Of a DNA stretch of 64,000 nt, positions 11,975 through 24,139 are shown in pieces. How positions within the stretch are numbered: position 1 is the stretch's first letter; each line of letters begins with the position of its first letter. The position numbers were made by a program, and so were the translations under genes. The stretch is from Neckera pumila. Its lineage: Eukaryota; Streptophyta; Bryopsida; Hypnales; Neckeraceae. The notes beneath the pieces are model-generated. The model made no database searches and was not told the DNA's origin. It saw only the letters and a list, made by a program, of their open reading frames with translations. The stretch covers positions 20,629,660 through 20,693,659 of the forward strand of contig OZ018414.1 in assembly GCA_963969595.1 (NCBI GenBank). Reading direction: 5' to 3'.

Positions 11975-12660
11975 TGTTCAAGATGATTGTGGATGGATTT
12001 GGGAGTGGAGTTGATCTTGTAAAGCAGATGCAATCAAGTAGCAACTTTGAGAATTGCTTTGTCATATTTAATCATGTGAAAAGGGTGAAATCATAGACAA
12101 CTATTGCTTGTCACATTTATGACTCTACTTATTGCAAAGTCATGACCATTGTTGTTTGTTATATACAGACTGAGGGCACCAAAGGTTAGCTCATTTTTGG
12201 TGTTGTCCAAATAGGTCATGGTAGAAAATGGGGTGTCGGATCCAACCTTCCAAGGATTCATGTGTGATAGTGCTCAAACCAACTTTAATGCAATTTGCAT
12301 TGTGTATAGGTCACGGGTTTCATTTGTTCTAATGGTAAATCGTGAAAGGACTTGCTTATTCAACTGGGCAATAAACATGCATAAACACACAAAGAAGCTA
12401 GTTGTCAAAGATTTATAGAACTAGCATATCCAACTTTACAAATAGTACTAGGATGGAGCATCAATGTTTGAAGTGGACAAGATGATTCTAGAAATCAGAG
12501 CTTGGGTGATACTCCTTTGGAGCTGCATTAGAATGAGAAATTTAAAAATTGGAAGATTGAATCACATTTTGGTATTTTCAATGCCGTTAGTGGGGTGGAT
12601 TCATGGAAATGGTATTATCTTTAACCTCATTTTTTTTTCTATTTTTCTACCCTATACAGT
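11975..12660 (+). pseudogene. Decayed transposase-like fragment (MULE-like?)
   Basis: Reading across two frames gives a short run around HVKRVK, then TTIACHIYDSTYCKVMTI, then from 12218 GFMCDSAQTNFNAI and RERTCLFNW. I recall this motif order from a repeated plant protein family related to MULE-type transposases, in which the DSAQ stretch would carry an acidic catalytic residue. That assignment is from memory and weak. The gene is broken by a frame change before 12218 and by stops at 12416 and later. The block 12464-12682 continues the homology in a shifted frame (IRAW). No terminal repeats were found, so the element boundaries are unknown. Confidence 0.4.
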
Positions 12661-15640
12661 AATTCAAAAACCATTTGAATAATCACTTCATTAATCATCT
12701 TTGCAAAAACTAAAAAAGAGGAACTAACAGATGTCCCAGTGTGCAACCTCAAAGAAACAGTGTACTACAAACAAATACAAGCTTCCAAATATGTGGATCT
12801 AACATGTTAATTGCCATGATGTATAATGACTGGATTTGAGCCTTCATGTATATGACCAACCATAGGGCTTGTTCTATGAAGGCCCTTTCGGGAAAAAAAA
12901 CCCTCCAAAAAGGATTTAAAATTAAAGAGAGCTATGGCATTTGGAAACGGAAAGAAAATTGCAAACGCAATCAACAAGATGCTTGAAGCAAAAGACTTCT
13001 GCATTCAAATTCCGCACTTGGAGGGAAAAGAGGTTTTTGGATCCAGCAAAAGGAAATTAGATCTTCAAATTGATTTTGAAGGTGATATTCATCACCTCAA
13101 CAAGGTTAACTTCTCTCATCTTTGGATTCAAATTAGATTGTCCATTACTAGAATGCAACTTGGGCCTGTACAGTTGAAGAGTTTAAAGCAATTATGCCCC
13201 ATATCTGATTTGTGGTACAAATGGATTGCGATACATTAGAACACATAGCAAGAATTTCAGACAAGTCAAGGAAAGAATGTCACGATATTTAGATATGCAT
13301 ATAGGCTAAATGCAAGCTATTGATTGTTAAGCATGGAAAATCCATTGTTGCCCCTACTTACAAAAGGCAGAAGAATGAGTGTAAAGGTACGGCAGTTCAA
13401 ATCAAGAATTTTTGGTTTTGTGCTTATCAAATTGCATGATACGTCATGGGACCTAAGCTTTCTCATATTCTTACCAGAGTAGAGACCCGAGTAGAGATTC
13501 CCAAGGTCAAGCTTGTTCTTACCGATACCAATTTTACTTGTACCAAAATCATTGAGCTTGAATAAGTTGGTTCCACCTACAATCTACCAAGCCAATGTCA
13601 CCTTGACATCTATTCACCTCGCCTAGGATATTTGAGCATATGCTGCGGATTTATCCTTGACCTGCACATGCAGAAAGAATCTCTTCCATTTGGAGTGGCA
13701 AGCAAGTTTGTCAAAGCAGTAATTAAAAATCACCGCAATATGTAGGAAAATGCAAGGAATAACATTGCAAATACGATTAGGGTGAACTTCCTTCTTTGCC
13801 CTGGACTGAGTGCTATTTCTTATACTTTTGTTTGGGATTAGACTTGAGCAAAAGGTTTATAACATCACACTTTTCAATTTTCCATCTTGTACATGTCTCC
13901 ATTATGGAAGTATGGATGGGACTCCCATTAGAAGTATGGCATGTAATAAATAAACTGCAAACACCTTTATTACATCTTTTGTTAATTCTACAAACTAGAT
14001 TATAAGATAGACACGTTCATCCACATTCCTATCTTTAGCTTGGATGAAGTTAAGCAAGCAATTGTTATTGCCAAAATCATCAAGACGTACAAATAAGTTA
14101 GTTGACAAATATTAGCATGGTATGTAGCACTGTTATTCTATCTTCAAAATCTCTAAATTTGAGTAGCAAAAAATTATATTCATATTCCTATATATATATT
14201 CCTTGTTGCAATGAAAGAGTATTTTATTATATACACAATGTTCCACATCCTCTAATATTTTAATTGAATTTATCTTCTTCTCATCCTTGGAATTGCTTCT
14301 AAATTATTTGTACTCTCACTTGATTGGCCCACTCTGGGACGGCCTCTCAAAACGTGATATAAATTTCAAAAGATGCAAAAGCCCCAACTTCCCATGATTC
14401 TAGATCTAAAATCCATGGTCATGGGTCCCGTGATAATAGGTTGTATTTTTCTAAATATAATAAATTTTATTGAAAAAACAACAATCTTTTAACTTTTTAC
14501 CAAAAAATTTAGAAACTACATCATGTTCTAAATTTCTAGGCTCTAGGCTCACACAATCCCCACTCACCGCTCTTAGGCTCACGCTCATACACTCACATGC
14601 TTTAGTCCAAAAAGATGAATTTTCATGAGTTGCCCGAATTGCCCAAAAAACTTCAAGTAACATAACTTTTGATCTAGGCACCTACAAACTGGTTCACTTT
14701 TTAAATTGTAGGAAATATAAACATTATGCTTAAATTTGCACGTTTGGAAGTGTTAGTACTCCAGATTAAGCCATGACCACAATTTAGGGAGTTTTCTAAG
14801 AGATAGGGATAGGAACTTCACGAATTTAGAGCAAAAATTGCAAAATGAAATTAGGATCAAACAAAGGAAAAAGTTTAGGTGAAAAAGAGGGATTTAAAAC
14901 TCAAAATACTTTAAGCAAGAATTGATAAAGTAACCAAATTAGGCAAATGGTAGCATGTGTAGAAAATGAAAACTAAATCCTACAAATAGAAGAGGACCTT
15001 AGAGAAAAAACTAGAAACCAAAAAGAAATACCAAACAATAAAAACATAAAAGTGAAAAAACAAAAAAATAGAAAGTTAAAATTAAAAAAAAAAAAAAAAA
15101 ATGAAAACCAAAATACTACAAGGAAGCTAAAAATAAATTGAAAACTACCAAGAATAATAAATATGAAAAAACTCAAAACAAGTCAGTAAACTTAAAACTA
15201 GTACTAGAACACTAGAATAGTGAAAGAACCACTAAAATAGGGTAAAAACAATAAAATGGGAAAAAAAACAGTAATTTATGGGATTTTGCACTAAATTAGT
15301 GAAGTTTGCACAAAATTAGCACAGTTTACACCAAATTAACGCAGTTTGCACTAATTTGGTGCGTTTTACACTATGTTAGTGGTTTTATAGTAAAATAGAG
15401 TGGGAGGAATGAAATTAGTGAAAGAAATCTGTAGGAAGCTTGGATATAGGCAAAATTAGGGTTCCAAGTTCTCTCTCTCAACTTTTGTGTGTATGTGTGT
15501 TTTGGAGCTTGGTGCAAAATTATAATGAAAATGAGCAAAAAATGGTTAGGAAGACTAGGAAAATGAGTTAGAGATAGAACATAAGCAATTTGTCGACTAG
15601 GTTTTCACTTATTTGTGAGAGCAATCGGGTGAAAAAAGTG
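12661..15640. other. Unannotated stretch, no supported gene
   Basis: Frames such as 12934-13239 (101 residues, plus strand) and 13796-14005 match no family I recognise and lack context such as splice sites or conserved motifs. They could be further decayed transposon sequence following the fragment at 12 kb. Around 15276-15370 there are about four diverged 26 bp units of the type TTAGTGAAGTTTGCACAAAA. Confidence 0.45.
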
Positions 15641-15685
15641 GAGTTTGAGTGAGAGGGGGCAGCTGCCCCATGAATTTGAGACTAC

Positions 15686-16000
15686 CAACTTTAGGGGGTG
15701 ATATTCAACGGACAGTAGCTGCGATGAGGTTGAAATTTGAAGAGGTGGTAGATCATGGAGTCAGCTTTTTCAAAAGCCTAGGTTCGCTAAAATTGAAGCA
15801 AGGACGAAGACAGAGTGGGGATTTTAGGCAAGGGTGTTGATTGTCAATGGCGACCAAGATTGCCAACTTTGGGGGGTGATATTTGACGGATAATAGCTAT
15901 GATGAGGCTGAAATTTGGAGAGGTGGTAGATCATGGAGTCAGCTTTTTAAAAAGCTTAGGCTTACTGAAATTCAAGCAAGGACAAAGATGAGGTGGCCAC
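15686..16000. repeat. Tandem duplication of about 180 bp
   Basis: The sequence around ACCAACTTTAGGGGGTGATA near 15688 recurs near 15870, followed in both units by GGTGGTAGATCATGGAGTCA and then AAGCAAGGAC. Two diverged units are present. The frame at 15649-15840 is only the first unit read through. Confidence 0.85.
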
Positions 16001-17821
16001 TGGAATGGCAATTGGTTTTCAATGGACTTTGAGGTTACATTTCTCTTAAGCTTGTACTTGTTTTACTTGCAATTTTCATTGCATCTTCTATGAACATGTT
16101 GATTTCTTTTTAGCTATGTAATTTGGATGTCTAAAAATGAATGCATGAATATTTGAGTTTGATTTTTAGGGTTTTAAGATAAGTGCAGAAGTGCTGCCCA
16201 AATTGGGATCAAATTAGGGTTGTGATGTGTGAATGAGGAAGTAGAAGTAAACAATTAATTGCCTGAAAGGAAGGGGTGAAAGTTCGTATTGATCTAGGAA
16301 CCTTAAAAATAGTACAATAAGGTCAATGCATGGTAAAAGTTAGACGTTTAGGGGATGGTGCGTGTTGTATTTATTTTTTAGGACCCCATTTGGCCCATTT
16401 TGGGTCCACTTTAGAGATTTTGGTTGGGATTTTGGTCTAGGAAGTTGCCCTAACTTCTTGAAGCATGTATTACAGCAATTTAAGGCTTTTTGAATACACA
16501 TTTGGATGATTTAGGGGTGCTACTTTACATTCACATAGGGTCGTTTAGGTCAAAATTTACCACCAAAATACTTATTTAGAAGTCCGTTGCTTGGAAGGCA
16601 AGGTAGAGTCTCATAAACTCCCTGCCGGCCAACTCTTGGGTGTTTTTTGCCACACACGGTTGAAAAACCTCACAGCACCTAATTGGGAAGAATTTTACAT
16701 TTCCAAGAAAGTGGTACATGTCCATGTGAGGTCCTGATTCGTCACCTGGGCTTCACTATTTTTTTTTTTTCATTTCTTACAAGTTTGAGTGTATTTTTAG
16801 TCACAAAAAGCCCAAAAAAGAGTGTAAGATCAAAATAGGTGTGTCACATACCAATATAGTATTTGTTCCCTTATCAATAAGTTGCCCTCAACTAAATCCA
16901 ATTCCCATTTGTAAATAGGTATAAAATCAGGATTTCGCGTAATTAAAAGGGTTTATAGTAAATAGGGCTAGAATCGCCAAACCTACGATGTAAGTGATAT
17001 CTTAAGTCTAGATTTGGTCTGAGGGAATATCATTGAGGTCATATGTACATTCCTGAAGATAGGTTTCACTTTCCCCATTCTATCAACGAAATAGCAGAAA
17101 CCCCAATTATTAGGCCTGCAGGAGTTACAACCTCAAGACGGACACCTGGGAAGAATTTAGGGATGTAGTATGTTGTTCTTGGGTGGAAATCATGTTTGGA
17201 GACCAACGGCAAAACCAGTTTGCCAAGATTCTCTCCTACGCAGAAGATTCCTTGGGTACTGGTTTCACAAGGAAAAGACAAGATTTGATTCTCCTATAAC
17301 CTTTGTGCAAAGTAAGAATATGAGCTTGCATATGTTTTGTGTAATTCCATGAGAGGTTCCATAAAAAGATTCGGAATTTTCTGACTTACAGAAAATGCCC
17401 TTCCGAACTGTCAACCGCCAAAACCTTCGATGAGAAATTCTTGTAAACTATCCAGGTTGCAATAAAATCTCACTAAAAATTAGACTAGCTTTTTTAATGC
17501 TAATAATAAGATTCTCCAAAAAGTTTCAAGACATTCTAATAGCTAGAGGTGCCCTGACTGACGAGATTCTCCAACAATTGTCAAATTTGAAGAAACTGGT
17601 GGAGTTGACCGGCGTCCCGGGAGCACACGGAATCGGAATGAAGTCGAAGTTGGATCTTTTTTTACTCCCTTATACCTTTCAAAAAACTTAGGCTAGTTAT
17701 TTTTCTCAGAAAAATCAACCTCCAAAGACTGAATTTTTATCCATTTTTGGTGTTTAGTTAGCACTAAGTTTTATTGCGTTTTGACGTCAAATTAGGGGGT
17801 AGGAGCACTTTTGGACAAAAA
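16001..17821. other. Unannotated stretch with pieces of LTR-like repeats
   Basis: No gene supported. The motif TTGCTTGGAAGGCA near 16587 also occurs near 21398 and 50228, at the tails of the two LTR-like repeats, so a third tail may be present here. The phrases GAGCTTGCATATGTTTTGTG near 17322 and GGGAGCACACGGAATCGG near 17619 recur in diverged form at 38490-38580. Confidence 0.5.
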
Positions 17822-17987
17822 ATGGCCTTCTGAAGCCAATGGTGCAATCCGTTTGTGATTTGGAGTTGTTCTCCAAAACTTAGAGGTTTGGTCTAGGGTA
17901 GAAAGTCAAAAATTAGAAGATTAAGATGAAAATCTCAAATTATAAGTTTACTAGTAGGAAAAGAGAGGGGGTGAGCACCCTTGGAAA

Positions 17988-17997
17988 TATATATAAG
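17988..17997 (+). promoter_or_regulatory. Putative TATA box of LTR-like repeat
   Basis: TATATATAAG lies at the position where the sister repeat has TATAAAAGGG (46568). Both are followed after some 15-20 bases by a CTCTCAAAC-like stretch where transcription could start. Confidence 0.5.
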
Positions 17998-18519
17998 GAG
18001 CTCACTTTTCTCTCACAAACACCCCTTGGGCCATTATTTTGGCTTTCAAAACACACTGGTCCATTTGTTTGGAGTTTTTTGTCCATTTTTGAGCCAAAAC
18101 TTGTAAACGTGTGTTTTGGGAGCATTTTAAGCTCCATTGTTGCTAATCTTGAAGCTCTCTTTGAAGGACATTGGGGTCCCTTCAAAGTTTGTTTTTGTTT
18201 CCACGTTTTTGACTTGTAATACTAACTTGGCCTTTGGTTGTAAAGTCTTGAAGTTGTTTCATTAACCTTTGTACTAATCCTAGAAGAACCCCCCTCCGTA
18301 CCTTAGCAATGCCACTTAGGGAGGGCCCTCTAGTGTTTTCTTTGAAAAAGTTGTATTCTAATCCATCTTAACTAACGTGTGTTCGAGTTTTAGTGGTTAC
18401 TCACCATCCATACTCACCCCCGTTTTAGTTTTGTGCTTGTTTTTTAGCCCTTGTAGAGTCGTATTAACAAACCTTTGTCCAAACTTGTTCTAAGTTTCTT
18501 GCAAAACTCCACATACGGT

Positions 18520-18715
18520 GAAGCTTTGACTTTGCTTAGTTTGAGTTGTTTAGAAATTTAGAGATTTCTCAAAGCATGGCAAAGCTTTGACTTTGTTTGC
18601 TTTGAGTTGTTTAGAAAGTTAGAGATTTCTCAAAATACAGCGAAGCTTTGACTTTGCTTAGTTTGAGTTGTTTAGAAATTTAGAGATTTCTCAAAACATG
18701 ACAAAACTTTGACTT
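18520..18715. repeat. 62 bp tandem repeat, three to four units
   Basis: Units begin GAAGCTTTGACTTTGCTTAG or a variant and contain TTAGAGATTTCTCAAA, itself a near palindrome. The sister repeat has two shorter units near 47038-47130. Confidence 0.88.
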
Positions 18716-18944
18716 TAGTTATTCTGAAAACTCCCCAAAAAATAGAAGTTGTTATCTCTCTTCAAGTTTAGTTTCCAAAACACTAGTTTTGGAATTCTAA
18801 GTTTAGCCTCCAAAAACGGAATTAAATGGGATTTGCAAATTAGCCTTAGGAAGAAGAAGGATGGTTCATCTCCAATTAGTATGTTAGAATTTTAGAGTAT
18901 TGTGTGTATGTTAGAATTTTAGAGTATTGTGTGTATGCCAAAGA

Positions 18945-19330
18945 ACCACCACCAAAAGTCCAGAACACCAGCCAAAAACCACCCAAGGCCTGGATTGCAT
19001 TGGAAGAGCCGGACTATGCAAAAGAACCCCCTCCCCCCGACCGACCAATCCAGAAAAGCCACGTCGCAGCCCCTGCCCTAGCCCAATCAGCAGTCGCGAG
19101 GATCGGACCAACTAGCGGGCGACACGTGTCAGTCGAGGGAAAAAAAAGAACCCGGCCCACAACCAGCTGGTCGGCCTGAGGCCGAGCCAGTTTGAGCCAA
19201 TTCGAGCTCCAATCTGCCAACCTCTTGTACGAGCTCTGTTATGTCCAGCCATGTACGCGCTATGGTCTGCTCTAGTCTGTCCAACCCACTTGGCTGAATC
19301 CAGCCTAACTGAAGGTGTTTGGTTTCCAAA
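18945..19330. other. GC-rich island inside LTR-like repeat
   Basis: A sharply GC-richer stretch in AT-rich surroundings. Several overlapping frames stay open on both strands (18904-19179 plus, 19129-19380 minus), but this follows from the scarcity of A/T-rich stop codons and none resembles a known protein. It contains the perfect palindrome GACACGTGTC at 19121-19130, a G-box core (CACGTG). The sister repeat has a shorter GC-richer stretch at 47260-47330. Confidence 0.55.
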
Positions 19331-19910
19331 ACCTTTGACACAAAATCTAGCATTTGGAAGAACAAAAAGCAAAATAGCAAGTAGGGAGAAGAGAAAAAAT
19401 AGAAAGTAAAGGAATTAGAGTAGGGAAAAAATTAGATGAAGTGCAAAACTCTCATAGTCTCAAAGCAACTCTTGAAGGTAGTTAGGAGGTAGGGAGATCT
19501 TCAAACTTGAACAATCTCAAATTGTAGACTATTCGCAACTTCAAGAAAGGAGAAGGGAATTGAGTAGACAAGTATGGAATGAAGAGTTACTAGTAGAAGG
19601 GTGAGGATTTAGACAAGAAAGAATAGATTAGGTAGAAATCTTGAAGAGTCAATTAAAACCATAGAACCTTGGATAGAATAATAATTGACCAAGATAGGGT
19701 TGGAGGTCAATTATTGTTTAAGAATTGACTTCAATTATTTATTGCAAGACTAGTAAACCTTGGAAGAGTTTAATTATTGAAATAATATAATCCTAAAAGA
19801 AAAAAATGAAGTAGAGGTAGAAGGAAAAGAAGGAAGTTGTGAAAATTCCCGAAAATTGTATTAAACACCTATCTTTTAGGGGTGAACAGAAATTCAAGAT
19901 TGCATCCAAG

Positions 19911-19973
19911 ATGGCGGATTGGGAGTATTTGGAGGAGCTACTCGACAATACGGCGGATGAATCTCAACTCGAG
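19911..19973 (+). other. Exon-like small open frame with splice-donor-like end
   Basis: An ATG in the context CCAAGATGGCGG opens 21 codons beginning MADWEYLEELL and ending at CTCGAG followed by GTAATTC, which resembles a plant 5' splice site. Acidic composition and the good start context make it stand out in the non-coding repeat. No downstream exon could be recognised, so it may be chance or a captured exon. Confidence 0.3.
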
Positions 19974-20609
19974 GTAATTCACTAAATTCTTCTTCTTCTT
20001 TTGGATTGTTTAGATTTAGCATTTCTACACTTAGCCGAACTTCAAGGTCAATTCAGGGAGTCAATTCTAGGTCTTTCTTCAAGTTTTTCCTTGAAAATCT
20101 ATAGATTAAGACTAGGGCTTTCTGGAAACATATCACACTTAGGATTTGGAGTTAAAACGAGTGAGGAATGGAGGGATGAAGTTTAGTCCCTAATTTGGAT
20201 GAAAAGTAATTAGAGAGTAACCAAGAGGAAATAAATTAGGAATTGATAATTAGAAATAGCCTAAGTCTCAAAAGTGAAATTAGAAGTTAATTAGCAAATT
20301 AGGTTTAGTAGTAATCAACGGATGAAGTTTTGAACACCGATTATCGGTCAAACTTCATCCATCAATAACTTTTGATAGGATAGTTGGGTTTTCAATAAAG
20401 ATGACATTTTGGAAAGCTTAGAGTAGCTTCTTTGAGAAACAACACTAAAAACTTTGAAAATAATAACTAATGAAAGTTCAAACCAAGCCTCAAAGAACAA
20501 GGATAGAAAGGATTAGGTGATTTTAATTTGATCAAAGGAAGAAGTTAGTATTAGGGAATCAAAGTAGGACCCTCATTAGAGAAAAATTCAGCCCATTACA
20601 GGGTTGTCC

Positions 20610-20653
20610 AAAGTTGACATGCCATGCTATTCTTTGGATGGCATGTCAACTTT
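20610..20653. other. Perfect 16 bp stem hairpin
   Basis: AAAGTTGACATGCCAT at 20610-20625 is exactly complementary to 20638-20653 across a 12-base loop. A second, smaller hairpin (GACTGCT / AGCAGTC) follows near 20677-20696. Neither is followed by the T-run of a simple terminator, and the host is eukaryotic, so no function is assigned. Confidence 0.7.
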
Positions 20654-21525
20654 GAAATTGCTCTTGGTGAGTCTCTGACTGCTTGCCAGAGCAGTCAAGT
20701 CTCGCAGAATTTATTTATTTTTTAAATTTTTTTAAATTTTTATTTTTATTTTTAATAATTTTTAACAATTTTTTATTCGGAATTTTGGGTTCCTGCACCA
20801 CTGCTACTGGAGTTTCAGCAGGGTGGAAATAGGGGAAAAACATTTTTTTTAGCAAAATAAAAGCAAATTTCAGGGTATCTTCGAGGGTTGTGGAGCATCC
20901 CTCTGGAGGCCTGAAATTTTCTCTAATGTAAGTAACCCTAAAGTGATTCAAACTTTGAGAAAGACCAAAAACCCTAGGAGATATTCAAGGATGAAGTTTG
21001 GGTCAAGAAATGGATGAAGTCAACCTAAAATAGTTCATCCAAGTCAAAACTTAGGATTTAGGTAGATCCTATCCACCTAAAATTAGGGTTCAATTTTCAA
21101 GGGTAATTGAATTAGGGAGCATGTCCTAAATCATGGATGAAGTTTAAATAGCCTTGGAAGGGTTAAACTTCATCCGCCCATAACTTTTGCTAGGAGAAGG
21201 GGATAGGATTGAATTTTATGTTTTTAGAAATGGCATGAAGTTTTCTATCACTTAGGATAGTTAAATTTAGACTGTAACTAGTTCGAATTCGAAACCACCG
21301 TGACCTCTTTTGGTTGAAGAAGTTAGAGTAGAAATCGCCAAGTATTGCAATTCTTTGGTTTTCGTGTACATTGTGGATGTTAGGAACTTAGGAAAAAGAT
21401 CCATTGCTTGGAAGGCACAGTGGATTGGCGCTAGGCACCCGTAGATTGATCGAAAATCCACACGAAAACTAGAGCCCGGTTGTGCTCGATTATTTACCAA
21501 GGGTGGGTAAATAAATGCTCACAAT

Positions 21526-21840
21526 CCACACCTTGTGTCAAATTTTCAAATTTTAAATACAAACAAATGTGAGATTGCTTTTGGCACTTGTGTCGTTGCC
21601 ACAATAAAATAATAATATAAAAGTAAAAGTAAAATTTTAAATTTTAAATTAAAAAATAAATGAAAAATCCATTAGTTTCATAACACATCCAATGCCCCAA
21701 AACAAAAACCCTCTTCATTAAGGTGTTCCGACAATATAAAGAACGCAATCATATGACGCACGGTCCAGGAGATCTCATTGAGACAAACAAAACAAATAGC
21801 CTAATTTAAGGTATGGATTAAAAGGATTTGTATTAGGGAA
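21526..21840. other. Unannotated AT-rich stretch
   Basis: No gene or repeat ends supported. Confidence 0.5.
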
Positions 21841-23600
21841 ACTATGTGTAGTACTTTAGCTAGAATGATTTTGTTTTACTCTGTAGTATTCTAACATTCA
21901 ATGAGAAATATGTCCCTTACCAAGCCTATTTCTTTTTTTTGGAACAGATGGGAGAACCCACTGCATTAAAAAAACAAGAATCCGGAACATAACAACCAAG
22001 CTCATAGCTGGACAATGAAGAGAAAAAGAGCAAGAACGCCTAAGACCAAAAGAAGGCGCCCTGAAGGGCACCCAACCCTACACAAACAAACACAATGGAG
22101 GGCCCTCTCTGGTCCACATATAGCCCCCCCATCTTGGGTGGCAAGGACCGAGGATCAAAGCCAAATCCTATCAAACTCTGCCAAATCGTTCCGAGTATTG
22201 TGGATGTCGTCGAGCTGCATTGACAGCCTTGATATGAGCTACTTGTCCTGAGTCAAGTAGCACTGTCCGCATGGCTTTGTGAATACGTTCACGAGACCAT
22301 TCACTTTGAGTGAACACCTTACTATACCTAGAAATCCATATGATCCATAAAGATGATCTTGTAACTAGTGACCAAATCTTTTTAAATAACCAGAACCTCC
22401 TAGGAAGTGTGTCTCCGAAAATACAAAGCTTGTAACTGAGCCTCCTATGTAGGATAAAATTAAACTGATCTCCACAAAGATGAATGAGGATAGACTGGGC
22501 ATATTCCCATACCTCCTGGGCACGTGGGCAGTAGTAAAATCTGTGTATGGGCGTCTCGGAGATGTCCGTTGTGCAGCAGATGCATTTGGTGTTGATTCCC
22601 GGATTGCTACGGGCTCTCCATGAGTTCACGATTATCGTGTTATGCCACAAAGACCACATGAAGGCCGCTTCTTTCTGCGATTGAGTCTTGAGCCAGAGGT
22701 CTCTCCAGTCAGGCACAAAATTAGCCGGGAGGTGGTCAATCCATTTAGAAACAATGGAACGCTTGAAGCAATGGAACCAAGTCTGTTCATTGTTCAAAAT
22801 TCTCATAACAAAATTAGACTAAAGAAAAAACAAAATTGCTGATCCCATTCTCCACATTAGAAATCATTCACAAGCCACCGACATAGGAATTCCACAGGAA
22901 TTCCACCTCACTCATTGATGGATTTGAGAGCTAATTCCAATGTTAGAAAAAATCTTGCACCATGTGCCGGACAGAATATATTTAAATTCAAACCAACTTC
23001 ACTGATTGATGGATTTCAAGGGGCTAAGCCCAATGCTAGAAAAATTCTTGCACCATGTGCTTGATAGAATATATTGAGAATTCAAACCAATTAAATTGTG
23101 ATGAAAATTTGCATCTAGTTTTGCATGTTAGATGTGGTGTGGGGAGGGACAAATTCTTGTGCATGGTTGTTTTTGCAGTCACTGTATAGCTCAAATGATT
23201 TTGTTTCAATAATCTGACATTCAATGAGAAATACTTAGCAAGTCCCTTAGCAAGTCTGTTCATTCATGTGTTCAAAATTCTCGAAAGAAAATTAGATTAA
23301 AAAAAAAATTAATAATTATAATAATTGTTATTATTATTGTTGTTCATCCCATTCTGCTCATTAGAATCATTCCATCACAAGCCACCGACATAGGAATTCC
23401 TCAGCTCACTGCTTGATGGATTTTGAGGGGCTAAACCCCGTGCTCAAAAAAATTCTTGCACCATGTGCTCGATAGAAATAGATTCAAATTCAAACCAATT
23501 AATGAAAATTGTGCCGAATATTTGCATCTAGTTTTGCATGTTAGGCATGGTGTGGGGCAAGACAAATCCTTGTGCACTGTTGTCTACTTGCATCAGCTGA
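21840..23600. repeat. Tandem duplication, about three units, first broken by a LINE
   Basis: Shared phrases recur in order: ACATTCAATGAGAAATA (21893, 23217), AAGTCTGTTCATT (22779, 23251), CAAGCCACCGACATAGGAATT (22872, 23379), TCTTGCACCATGTGC (22962, 23044, 23454) and GCATCTAGTTTTGCATGTTA (23110, 23526). Units are about 400 bp once the LINE fragment is removed. Minus frame 23036-23263 is a shadow. Confidence 0.85.
21932..22776 (-). pseudogene. 5'-truncated L1-type LINE, zf-RVT end of ORF2
   Basis: On the minus strand, 22171-22806 reads as an open frame. Its body matches the C-terminal zinc-binding region that follows plant non-LTR reverse transcriptases (zf-RVT): a W-rich start, NSWRARSN, then C-x2-C (CICC), ETPIHRFYYCPRAQEVW and a WIIWISRYSK segment. 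The 3' end lies towards 21932, where a run of eight T on the plus strand is the poly(A) tail. Flanks CCAAGCCTATTT (21920) and CCAAGTCTGTTC (22777) look like a decayed target-site duplication. The reverse transcriptase and endonuclease parts are missing, as expected from truncated reverse transcription. The first eight residues of the frame are encoded by flanking DNA. Confidence 0.85.
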
Positions 23601-24139
23601 ATCAGTTGTAGCAAATACTTGTGCAAATAGTTAATTTTTGATTTTCTTTTTTTTTCCCTATTGATCCAGGCAATTGAATAGCATCAAATTGGTAGTCATG
23701 TGCTCCACACTTGTTTGCTGCTTTGAGCTATAAGTTACCTTTGTCATCATGTCTCACTGCTGTGGGTTCAAATTTGTGTTCAAAGTTCGTTCAAGCATAT
23801 GTTGCCTGGTCCCCACTTCGTAAGGTAAGGTAGGTTTAGTGTAGGCCTGAACTTGGTCAGGTTTTGGGACTTGAAGCCAATTCATCATAACTTACATGAG
23901 GATTGAGGAAGTGGGGCAGAAGAAGACATGGGCCTGAATGGACTCTGGCTCATTGATTGCTGAAAGTCGTTAGCCTTTTCCTGCAAGAAAAAGACCTCTA
24001 GCTACTTGACGGCTCAGGCTCAGGCTTGTATTCCAGAAGGTGCCGTGGACCCTCACTCCAGCTCCAATTTTGTCAGCTTGTTGGACTGATAAAATGAATG
24101 ATCAATGGAAAGATATGGTAAGGTAGGAGTACCGCAAAT
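23601..24139. other. Unannotated stretch
   Basis: No gene or element ends that I can support. Confidence 0.5.

Larger units (their letters stand above)
17822..21525 (+). mobile_element. LTR-like non-coding repeat, copy 1
   Basis: About 3.7 kb that aligns in order with 46393-50692. Shared points are GCCTTCTGAAGCCAATG at the start, a TATA box, the phrase TACTAATCCTAGA, a CCGTACCTT stretch followed by GCCACTT, repeated GAAGCTTTGACTT units, ACTTCATCC phrases, CCATTGCTTGGAAGGCAC, and TATTTACCAAGG at the end. A promoter followed by a long non-coding leader suggests a large LTR or a non-coding LTR retroelement (LARD-like). I cannot define TG...CA ends, a primer-binding site or gag/pol, so the class is an inference. 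Confidence 0.6.

Noticed and set aside
12934..13239. 101-residue frame as a host gene
   Set aside because: No recognisable domain or supporting context; it is close to the decayed transposase fragment and may be part of the same relic.
18904..19380. Overlapping frames on both strands as a gene
   Set aside because: The stretch is GC-rich, which removes stop codons in all frames; no known domain, splice pattern or conservation in the sister repeat.
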